Source: an uncultured Prevotellaceae bacterium
Lineage (GTDB): Bacteria; Bacteroidota; Bacteroidia; Bacteroidales; Bacteroidaceae
Direction: 5' to 3'
Assembly: GCA_937902455.1 (NCBI GenBank)
Contig: CALELI010000017.1
Span: 1-16,585 of the forward strand
DNA length: 16,585 nt
The notes beneath the pieces were generated by a model. That model was given only the letters and a program-made list of their open reading frames with translations. It was not told the origin of the DNA and did not search any database. This document shows, piece after piece, positions 1-5,420 of the stretch. The stretch's first letter is position 1, and each line of letters begins with the position of its first letter. The position numbers and the translations under genes are program-made.

Positions 1-10
1 GAAATCCGAA

Positions 11-97
11 ATTAACAACAACTCGTAACTCGTAATTCGTAATTCGTAATTAACAACAACTCGTAACTCGTAATTCGTAATTCGTAATTAACAACAA
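11..97. repeat. 38-bp tandem repeat in the tpiA leader
   Basis: Two exact 38-bp units (11-48 and 49-86) are followed by a partial third unit (87-97). Each unit starts ATTAACAACAACTCG and contains a shorter 8-bp periodicity (CGTAATT-type). The array ends nine bases before the tpiA start codon, so it makes up nearly all of the visible leader. No TAnnTTTG promoter box is seen in it, so tpiA is probably transcribed from further upstream. Confidence 0.9.
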
Positions 98-106
98 TAA
101 AGTAAA

Positions 107-865
107 ATGAGAAAGAAAATCGTAGCAGGCAACTGGAAGATGAACAAGAATCTTCAGGAAGGTGTTGCCCTCGCAAAGGAACTCAACGAGGTCCTTTCAG
201 CAGAGAAAAGTAATTGTGATGTAATCATCTGCACTCCATTCATTCATCTTGCAACCGTATCAGGAATCATTGATCACAACGTTCTCAATCTTGGTGCTGA
301 GAACTGTGCAGACAAGGCTTCTGGTGCTTTCACAGGTGAAGTTTCTGCAGAAATGGTTAAGTCTACTGGAGCTGAATATGTAATCCTTGGTCATTCAGAG
401 CGCAGAGAGTATTACAACGAGACTCCTGCAATCCTCAAGGAGAAGGTAGACCTTGCACTTGCCAATGGTCTCAAGGTAATCTTCTGTATTGGCGAGAGTC
501 TTGCACAGCGCGAGGCAAACCAGCAGAATGAGGTCTGCAAGGCAGAACTCGAAGGCAGTGTATTCCATCTCACTCCTGAGCAGTTTGCAAATATCGTCAT
601 TGCATACGAACCAATCTGGGCTATCGGTACAGGCAAGACTGCCACTTCCGACCAGGCTGAGGAAATCCACGCATTCATTCGTAGCCTCGTTGCCGACAAG
701 TATGGCAAGCAGGTTGCTGAGGATACATCAATCCTCTATGGTGGTTCATGCAAGGCTTCAAATGCACCAGAACTCTTCTCAAAGGAAGATATCGATGGCG
801 GACTTATCGGTGGAGCATCACTCAAGGCCCCAGATTTCAAGGGCATTATCGACGCATGGAAATAA
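107..865 (+). CDS. tpiA: Triosephosphate isomerase
   Basis: This cytoplasmic enzyme of glycolysis and gluconeogenesis interconverts dihydroxyacetone phosphate and glyceraldehyde 3-phosphate. The 252-residue protein is full length for the family. Visible landmarks are the N-terminal AGNWKMN motif with Asn9 and Lys11, the catalytic His96 in ILGHSERR, the catalytic Glu168 in AYEPIWAIGTG with the mobile phosphate-gripping loop around 169-177, and the phosphate-binding motifs YGGSCK (211-216) and GGLIGGASL (231-239). All expected active-site residues are present. The ATG at 107 gives the canonical short N-terminus. Its last 10 nt overlap the start of the SPOR-domain gene, which implies co-transcription and probably coupled translation. 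I recall tpiA, a SPOR protein and folE being neighbours in Bacteroides genomes too; this was not checked. Confidence 0.98.
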   Translation: MRKKIVAGNWKMNKNLQEGVALAKELNEVLSAEKSNCDVIICTPFIHLATVSGIIDHNVLNLGAENCADKASGAFTGEVSAEMVKSTGAEYVILGHSERREYYNETPAILKEKVDLALANGLKVIFCIGESLAQREANQQNEVCKAELEGSVFHLTPEQFANIVIAYEPIWAIGTGKTATSDQAEEIHAFIRSLVADKYGKQVAEDTSILYGGSCKASNAPELFSKEDIDGGLIGGASLKAPDFKGIIDAWK

Positions 866-1440
866 GAAAACTCTGCAATCGCTGCTTATTTTTGGCCATA
901 CTTCTCTGTATGCCGTTCCTCGCTCTGGCTGTTTGTGCTCAGTCATTCACCCGTCAGTTGCAGGAACCTGTGCAAGGACAGGGCAAGGTAGTCATCAACC
1001 ACGATGCACGACTCGACAGCATTGTGAATGGGCTCGTCTATGTGCCAAGTAAATCAGAAGTAAAGACAAAGGTCGAGAGTAAGCAGTCGACAGAAGGCAT
1101 GCACAAGTCCACTCAGTCAAAGGTCAGTGAGACCTTGCCTATTGGACAGGTGATTTCAGGAGCGACAGTCCGTGAAAGGGTTAAGGGTTATCGCATCCAG
1201 GTCTTTTTCGGTGGAAACCAGCGCAAGGACCAGACAAAGGCACAGCAACTCGGAGCCAAGGTGCAGTCTCGCTACCCCGAGCTGAGGGCTTACACGTCGT
1301 TTGAGTCTCCACACTGGCGTTGCCGTGTCGGTGATTTCAAGACCCGGGAGGAAGCCGCTCCTTATGTACGACAACTACGTTCTTCGGGCTATTGCCCGGA
1401 CGCAACAGTCGTACGCAGTGAAATCTTTGTGTATGAATAA
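856..1440 (+). CDS. Secreted SPOR-domain protein
   Basis: This is a predicted exported protein of 194 residues. It has a basic N-terminus, a hydrophobic core (about 11-26) and a likely signal peptidase I site near Cys27-Ala28/Gln29. A Ser/Lys/Glu-rich, probably disordered region covers about 30-105. A C-terminal SPOR domain covers about 111-193, starting GYRIQVFFGG and containing the WRCRVGDF segment. SPOR domains bind denuded peptidoglycan glycan strands, often at division sites, so a periplasmic cell-wall role is inferred. The frame stays open further upstream, but the ATG at 856 is chosen because it places the signal peptide at the N-terminus and overlaps tpiA by only 10 nt. The Cys at 27 does not form a good lipobox (Leu-Ala-Val-Cys), so a lipoprotein is possible but less likely. 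The specific partner is unknown. Confidence 0.88.
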   Translation: MEIRKLCNRCLFLAILLCMPFLALAVCAQSFTRQLQEPVQGQGKVVINHDARLDSIVNGLVYVPSKSEVKTKVESKQSTEGMHKSTQSKVSETLPIGQVISGATVRERVKGYRIQVFFGGNQRKDQTKAQQLGAKVQSRYPELRAYTSFESPHWRCRVGDFKTREEAAPYVRQLRSSGYCPDATVVRSEIFVYE

Positions 1441-1486
1441 TCCGAAATCCGAAATCCGTACCTCGTAATTCGTAATTCGTAATTGG
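1441..1486. repeat. Short tandem repeats between the SPOR gene and folE
   Basis: The 59-nt gap holds three TCCGAAA-type units followed by three copies of a TCGTAATT octamer. The octamer is the same as in the array ahead of tpiA, so this is a second copy of the same spacer-repeat family. It sits directly before folE, whose ATG is 13 bases further on. Confidence 0.85.
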
Positions 1487-1499
1487 TGATAGTTCGATA

Positions 1500-2048
1500 A
1501 TGAACGAATTAAGCGAAAATATCAAGCATGCTTTGCAACTCTTGGGGGAAGATACGGACCGTGAAGGTCTGCAGAAGACACCCGAAAGAGTTGCAAAGTG
1601 CATGTTGAAGTTTACCTCCGGATATTCTCAGGACCCAAAGGAAGTACTGCTTTCTGCGGTTTTTGAGGAAGACTATACGCAGCCTGTAGTCATTCGCGAC
1701 ATTGAATTCTATTCTCTTTGCGAGCACCATCTTCTGCCATTCTTCGGAAAAGTCCATGTGGCTTATATCCCAGACGGCAGGATTGTCGGTCTCAGCAAGA
1801 TACCTCGTGTAGTTGAGGTCTTTGCCAGGAGGTTGCAGGTTCAGGAGAGAATGACCTCGCAGATATGTCAGTGCATCAACGAGACACTCCATCCCAAAGG
1901 CGTGATGGTCATGGTTGAGGCACAGCATCTATGTATGCAGATGCGTGGAATAGAAAAGCAAGGTGCCGTGACGGTCACCTCCAACTTCACCGGAGTCTAT
2001 CAGGACGCTACCCTCCGTGCAGAATTCTATAATCAGTTGAAGGGTTGA
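1500..2048 (+). CDS. folE: GTP cyclohydrolase I
   Basis: FolE catalyses the first committed step of tetrahydrofolate (and other pterin) synthesis, converting GTP to 7,8-dihydroneopterin triphosphate and formate. The 182-residue protein carries the type IA signature. Zinc ligands are Cys74 and His77 in SLCEHHLLPF, and Cys145 in EAQHLCMQMRG. Catalytic His76 and His143 are also seen, as are the GTP-binding GLSKIPR (97-103) and the conserved C-terminal RAEF. The length is slightly short but normal for N-terminally compact bacterial enzymes. It lies in the tpiA-SPOR-folE-dnaG run, and its stop codon is only 2 nt before the dnaG ATG. The leader repeats before it (1441-1486) leave little room for a separate promoter, so read-through from upstream is likely. 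Confidence 0.97.
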   Translation: MNELSENIKHALQLLGEDTDREGLQKTPERVAKCMLKFTSGYSQDPKEVLLSAVFEEDYTQPVVIRDIEFYSLCEHHLLPFFGKVHVAYIPDGRIVGLSKIPRVVEVFARRLQVQERMTSQICQCINETLHPKGVMVMVEAQHLCMQMRGIEKQGAVTVTSNFTGVYQDATLRAEFYNQLKG

Positions 2049-2050
2049 GA

Positions 2051-4120
2051 ATGATCCCTCAGAGCACCATAGACAAGATTCTCGATGCTGCCAGCATCTA
2101 CGACGTAGTCTCCGACTATGTCACTTTGCGTCGTGCTGGTGCTAACTACAAGGGATTGTGTCCGTTCCATGACGATACCACACCATCCTTCTCGGTCTCT
2201 CCAGCAAAGAATCTCTGCAAGTGTTTCGCATGTGGCAAAGGTGGCAATCCTGTTCATTTCATCATGGAAATCGAACAGCTCAATTTCTATGAGGCCATCA
2301 AGTTCCTTGGGAAAAAATACGGAATAGAGGTGGAAGAACGTGAACTCACCCCCGAACAACGCAAGGCAGAGAGTGAGCGTGAGAGTATGTTTGCTGTAAA
2401 TGAATGGGTAAGCAACTATTTCCACGACACCCTTCTCAACTCTACTCAGGGACAGGCCGTGGGTATGGTCTATTTCCGTGGGCGAGGATTCCGCGACGAT
2501 ATAATTGAGAAATTCCGGCTTGGATTCTGTCTCGACCAGAACGACACCATGTCCGCTGAGGCAATCAGCAAAGGCTATAATCCCGATTATCTTGTCAAGA
2601 CAGGTCTTTCATTCAAGACTGATAAAGGTCAGTACCGCGACAAGTATCGGGGTAGGGTAATCTTCCCATGGTTCGGACTCAGTGGCAAGGTCACAGGCTT
2701 TGGTGGACGAGTACTTGCTGCCGGAACCAAAGGCATCAGCCAGAAGTACATCAATTCCTCAGAGTCCGAGATCTTCCATAAAGGTCGCGAACTCTATGGG
2801 ATCTATCAGGCAAAGAAGGCCATCGGTAAGGAAGACCGAGTCTACATGGTGGAAGGTTATACCGATGTCATATCCATGCACCAGTGTGGAATTGAGAATG
2901 TTGTAGCCAACTCTGGAACAGCATTGTCTACCGACCAGATTCGCCTGCTCATGCGTTTCACCAAGAATATCACCCTCCTCTACGACGGCGACACGGCTGG
3001 AATCCATGCTGCACTTCGAGGAACCAACATGCTTCTCGAGGCTGGTATGAACATCAACATCCTCCTCCTTCCCGACGGCGACGATCCCGATAGCTTTGCA
3101 AGGAAACACAACGCTACCGAATTCAAGGATTATATCCATCAGCACCAGACCGACTTCATATCCTTCAAGACCCAGGTCCTCATGGGCGAAGCCGGCAATG
3201 ACCCGCAGCAGCGCACGGCACTCATCGACGACATAGTAGGCAGCATTTCCGTCATTCCCGAGGAAATAGCCCGCTCCGTCTATATCCATCAGTGCAGTGA
3301 GATGATGAACATGCGTGAGGAAGTCCTTATCCGCGAAGTCGCACGCAAGCGCAAGGCCCGCAGGGAACAGGCATCGACAGGGAACCAGGGAACTAGGGAA
3401 CCAGGGAATCAGGGAACTGGGGAACCAGGGAGCGAGGAAAGTACGAAATCCACCAACCCCCCAATCCCTAACTCCCAAAATCCTTCACCCCTCACCCCGG
3501 ATTCTGAGCCAGTCGAAGGACACCCATCAACTCTCGACTCTCAACCATCAACTCTCATAGGCTTGGAACATCTTATAATGCGTATGATAGTCCGTTATGG
3601 TGAAGCCCGGTTTACTTATATGGACACGGACGACAAGGAAGTTACCACATCCGTTGCGGAATATGTCAGTCAGGAACTCGAGATTGATGACCTACAGTTC
3701 CAGTATCCACTCTATCGCGAAATGCTTGCGCAGGCAATAGAACTGATAAGGCAGGGCGCTACCCGTGCCCCGGAATCATCTGTCAGCCCGATGGCCCGCC
3801 ACTTCATGTCCAATCCCCATCTCGGAATCAGCCGTGAGGCTGCCGATCTCATGAGCGACAAGTATCAGGTTTCCCACACCCAGGACGAAGACACCTCCCG
3901 CGACGAGGGTTCACGTCCAGGCGATTATATCATACACCTCATGCTCGACTACAAGTTCGCGATAGTCGAGATAGCCATCCGGCAAATAAGAAGACAGCTG
4001 GCTGATCCAACTGTCTTAAGTGATTCTGCCCGTTGTGCAGAAGTCTTGCGAAATCAGATTATTTATAACGATCTCAAGCGCCGGCTTGCTAAGAAGCTTG
4101 GTGACCGAGTGCTAATTTAG
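2051..4120 (+). CDS. dnaG: DNA primase
   Basis: DnaG makes the RNA primers for chromosomal replication and works with the DnaB helicase. The 689-residue protein has an N-terminal CHC2 zinc-binding domain (Cys37, His40, Cys58, Cys61) and a catalytic core with FPWFGLSGKVTGFGGR at about 205-220. Its TOPRIM metal-binding residues are Glu268 in VEGYTDV and Asp312/Asp314 in YDGDTAG, with DGDDPDSF at 342-349. The C-terminal part (about 505-689) should be the helicase-interaction domain. Between core and C-terminus lies a roughly 66-residue low-complexity linker (438-503) rich in Gly, Pro, Ser, Thr, Asn and Gln, encoded by simple repeats. An in-frame TTG exists at 2045, but the ATG at 2051 is preferred because it gives the usual short N-terminus and has a purine-rich GAAGGG 6 nt upstream. 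The 3' end overlaps the convergent rlpA-like gene by 32 nt. Confidence 0.97.
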   Translation: MIPQSTIDKILDAASIYDVVSDYVTLRRAGANYKGLCPFHDDTTPSFSVSPAKNLCKCFACGKGGNPVHFIMEIEQLNFYEAIKFLGKKYGIEVEERELTPEQRKAESERESMFAVNEWVSNYFHDTLLNSTQGQAVGMVYFRGRGFRDDIIEKFRLGFCLDQNDTMSAEAISKGYNPDYLVKTGLSFKTDKGQYRDKYRGRVIFPWFGLSGKVTGFGGRVLAAGTKGISQKYINSSESEIFHKGRELYGIYQAKKAIGKEDRVYMVEGYTDVISMHQCGIENVVANSGTALSTDQIRLLMRFTKNITLLYDGDTAGIHAALRGTNMLLEAGMNINILLLPDGDDPDSFARKHNATEFKDYIHQHQTDFISFKTQVLMGEAGNDPQQRTALIDDIVGSISVIPEEIARSVYIHQCSEMMNMREEVLIREVARKRKARREQASTGNQGTREPGNQGTGEPGSEESTKSTNPPIPNSQNPSPLTPDSEPVEGHPSTLDSQPSTLIGLEHLIMRMIVRYGEARFTYMDTDDKEVTTSVAEYVSQELEIDDLQFQYPLYREMLAQAIELIRQGATRAPESSVSPMARHFMSNPHLGISREAADLMSDKYQVSHTQDEDTSRDEGSRPGDYIIHLMLDYKFAIVEIAIRQIRRQLADPTVLSDSARCAEVLRNQIIYNDLKRRLAKKLGDRVLI
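3380..3437 (+). repeat. GGGAACCA-type repeat inside dnaG
   Basis: Six or so degenerate units of 8-9 nt (GGGAACCA, GGGAACTA, GGGAATCA and similar) run through the linker-coding part of dnaG. They give a Gly-Asn-Gln-Gly-Thr-Arg-Glu-Pro style peptide. The frame is kept throughout, so the gene appears functional. Confidence 0.85.
3499..3556 (+). repeat. DSEPVEG-coding element and CCATCAACTCTC repeats inside dnaG
   Basis: At 3499-3519 lies a motif (GGATTCTGAGCC, one variable base, then GTCGAAGG) that recurs almost identically on the minus strand at 8201-8220. It is followed by two copies of CCATCAACTCTC (3524-3535 and 3545-3556) with a related CTCGACTCTC between them. All of this is translated as the C-terminal half of the primase linker. 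Confidence 0.75.
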
Positions 4121-4628
4121 GGAATTCGAACTTGAATTCAGGCTTCTTGAATTCACCAAAGCCCTTTATGCCTTTTACTTCTATCTTCTCGTTCCTTACC
4201 TTCAGTTCCTCGAACCTTGCCGGTTTCTCGTCATTCAGGCTTTCTGGTTCGTCATTCTTTGCAAGTTCATCGTCGTTGTTGACAATCTCAATCGAGACAG
4301 GCACAACCCCGCTCTTCATCATGTCGATTTCCTTTGCGGCGCCCAGAGAGAGGTCGATGACACGTCCTCTTGCATAAGGACCGCGGTCAGTCACGGTGAC
4401 AACCACGCTCTTGCCGTTCTTCATGTTCGTCACCTTCAGCTTTGTGCCGAATGGATATTTCTTGTGGGCACAGGTCATGCTGTGCATGTCGAAGATGCTG
4501 CCGTTGGCCGCTTTCCTGCCATGAAATCCAGGCCCGTAGTACGAAGCCATGCCATCATAGTGCTGAGCCTTCACAGGACCAACATATAAGAAGCAGAAAA
4601 ACATTATTAAATAAAAAAAATTATTCAT
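4089..4628 (-). CDS. rlpA: RlpA-like septal/cell-wall protein (double-psi beta-barrel)
   Basis: RlpA-type proteins are exported lytic transglycosylases or related cell-wall factors that act on naked glycan. This 179-residue protein starts with a signal peptide (hydrophobic 4-17, likely cleavage near Val18-Lys-Ala-Gln22). The double-psi beta-barrel domain runs from about 26 to 115 with ASYYGPGFHGRKAANG, TCAHKKYPFGTKLKVTN, VTDRGPYARGRVIDLS and a C-terminal PVSIEIV. The family's catalytic Asp and His appear to be Asp47 and His55, but the Glu usual after Asn-Gly is Ser44. The charged tail (118-179) has no SPOR domain. A TTG would extend the frame to 4655; the ATG at 4628 is preferred because it opens the signal peptide. 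The promoter is at 4738-4769. The gene converges on dnaG and overlaps its 3' end. Confidence 0.9.
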   Translation of the reverse strand: MNNFFYLIMFFCFLYVGPVKAQHYDGMASYYGPGFHGRKAANGSIFDMHSMTCAHKKYPFGTKLKVTNMKNGKSVVVTVTDRGPYARGRVIDLSLGAAKEIDMMKSGVVPVSIEIVNNDDELAKNDEPESLNDEKPARFEELKVRNEKIEVKGIKGFGEFKKPEFKFEFPKLALGHQAS

Positions 4629-4737
4629 GTTTTCAATTCTTACGGACTTTTTCAAGCCCAGGTTTAAGCCGTCTTGTCATGCACGAAAAAACGTGCAAAA
4701 GACTATTTATTATCTTTCTTTCGGTTGATTTATGTTG

Positions 4738-4769
4738 CAAAATTACTAAAAATAATCCAATTAACCAAA
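4738..4769 (-). promoter_or_regulatory. Bacteroidetes-type promoter of the rlpA-like gene
   Basis: On the minus strand a -33 TTTG (4769-4766) and a -7 TAATTTTG (4745-4738) are separated by 20 bp, matching the Bacteroidetes consensus TTTG-N19-21-TAnnTTTG. Transcription would start near 4732 and give a leader of about 100 nt. Confidence 0.7.
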
Positions 4770-4822
4770 AAAAACATAAAAAAAGCCCAAAACCTACGTC
4801 CTACATATATGTGATAAAAAGT

Positions 4823-4876
4823 AATAAAAATAAAAATTTTCCAACTTTTATTTTGTATTTCGCTCAACTTTCACTA
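4823..4876. repeat. Upstream copy of the tRNA promoter repeat
   Basis: This 54-bp segment is repeated at 4919-4973 with a single extra T in the second copy. It includes the -33 TTTG (4852-4855) and a 9-bp inverted repeat, AAAATAAAA (4827-4835) against TTTTATTTT (4846-4854). Where the second copy has a perfect -7 box, this one reads TACTATCG, so it is probably an inactive or weak promoter copy. Confidence 0.85.
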
Positions 4877-4918
4877 CTATCGCTCATGTTATTTGCGCAA
4901 GTTAGGATGCGTCTCGGA

Positions 4919-4973
4919 AATAAAAATAAAAATTTTTCCAACTTTTATTTTGTATTTCGCTCAACTTTCACTA
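4919..4973. repeat. Downstream copy of the tRNA promoter repeat
   Basis: This is the second copy of the repeat at 4823-4876. It contains the -33 element of the tRNA promoter, and its last bases run into the intact -7 box. The spacer between the copies (4877-4918) shows no obvious gene. Confidence 0.85.
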
Positions 4974-4979
4974 ACTTTG
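4949..4979 (+). promoter_or_regulatory. Promoter of initiator tRNA
   Basis: TTTG at 4949-4952 and TAACTTTG at 4972-4979 are separated by 19 bp, a full match to the Bacteroidetes -33/-7 consensus. Transcription would start around 4985, about 18 nt ahead of the mature tRNA 5' end. Confidence 0.8.
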
Positions 4980-5002
4980 CGGTCGCAAACGGAAAATAAC
5001 AT

Positions 5003-5078
5003 CGCGGAGTAGTAGCAGTGGTAGCTCGTCAGGCTCATAACCTGGAGGTCGGTGGTTCGAGTCCACCCTCCGCAACCA
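5003..5078 (+). tRNA. Initiator tRNA-fMet (CAT)
   Basis: The gene has a 7-bp acceptor arm (CGCGGAG with CTCCGCA) and a CAT anticodon at 5036-5038. It also has the T-loop TTCGAGT on a GGTGG/CCACC stem and an encoded CCA. The first base pair is a C1-A72 mismatch, the hallmark of bacterial initiator tRNA, so this is fMet and not elongator Met. Two features are unusual. The anticodon stem has A-T, G-C, G-C in place of three consecutive G-C pairs. The D-arm reads TAGTAGC, with what looks like one extra T between the base at position 10 and the AGC strand. It has its own promoter (4949-4979) and terminator (5083-5110), so it is a monocistronic unit. Confidence 0.95.
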
Positions 5079-5082
5079 ACAG

Positions 5083-5110
5083 AAAGTCAGGATTAAGTCC
5101 TGACTTTTTT
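5083..5110 (+). terminator. Rho-independent terminator of tRNA-fMet
   Basis: A 10-bp stem (AAAGTCAGGA, loop TTAAG, TCCTGACTTT) starts 5 nt after the CCA end and is followed by a short T run. The position and shape fit an intrinsic terminator for the tRNA transcript. Confidence 0.85.
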
Positions 5111-5157
5111 CATATATCACATTGTGATAAGAACGTAGAGGGGCTGTCTATAAATAT

Positions 5158-5190
5158 CCCCTCTTTCAGATTTGATGTCTGAAAGAGGGG
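5158..5190 (-). terminator. Hairpin, probable terminator of the surface operon
   Basis: A perfect 13-bp stem (CCCCTCTTTCAGA / TCTGAAAGAGGGG) with a 7-nt loop lies about 46 nt past the last gene of the minus-strand operon. On that strand it is followed by ATATTTATAG, which is only moderately U-rich. GAGGGG at 5138-5143 can also pair with CCCCTC at 5158-5163, so two alternative folds exist. Confidence 0.55.
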
Positions 5191-5236
5191 TCTAAGAGAA
5201 TGCCTGACCATTATAATAAAGGCAGGGGGAGTTACC

Positions 5237-5407
5237 CTAAAAATCCCAGCCAAGGAAAATCTTGTACAAATCCTCTTCGGTGAGGTCTTCTTCCTTTACA
5301 AGAACATCATTATCATCACATGCATAACCATCTTTTACAGATATAGACATTAAAGTGCTGCATTCCACTGTCACAATGTTTATTGTTGGATTTATATATT
5401 TTTTCAT
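5237..5407 (-). CDS. Small peptide of unknown function, last gene of surface operon
   Basis: This is a 56-residue product beginning MKKYINPTINIVTVE and ending in an acidic stretch (Asp/Glu-rich, about 34-50) and LGWDF. It has two cysteines (Cys22, Cys36), no obvious signal peptide and no transmembrane segment. I recall short Prevotella/Bacteroides proteins that begin Met-Lys-Lys-Tyr-Ile-x-Pro and continue with a Val/Ile-rich strand. Their function is not known to me, so none is assigned. The frame opens further upstream (to 5491), but that would overlap the preceding gene by 71 nt. The ATG at 5407 lies 13 nt after that gene's stop with GAAG just upstream, which is the more natural operon start. 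Confidence 0.6.
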   Translation of the reverse strand: MKKYINPTINIVTVECSTLMSISVKDGYACDDNDVLVKEEDLTEEDLYKIFLGWDF

Positions 5408-5420
5408 ATCTTCAAGTCTG

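Larger units (their letters stand above)
4629..5002. other. Divergent intergenic region between the rlpA-like gene and tRNA-fMet
   Basis: No convincing gene lies in this 374-nt AT-rich stretch. It holds the rlpA-like promoter (minus strand), a small GCACG/CGTGC hairpin with an A6 loop (4681-4696) in the rlpA-like leader, a duplicated 54-55-bp segment, and the tRNA promoter (plus strand). Confidence 0.75.

Noticed and set aside
11..97. CRISPR-like array in the tpiA leader
   Set aside because: The 38-bp units are directly adjacent with no unique spacers, so this is a simple tandem repeat.
748..855. Upstream start for the SPOR-domain gene inside tpiA
   Set aside because: It would bury the signal peptide behind 36 residues that are an out-of-frame reading of tpiA.
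4629..4655. TTG start extending the rlpA-like protein by 9 residues
   Set aside because: The added residues are charged and displace the signal peptide. The ATG at 4628 directly opens it.
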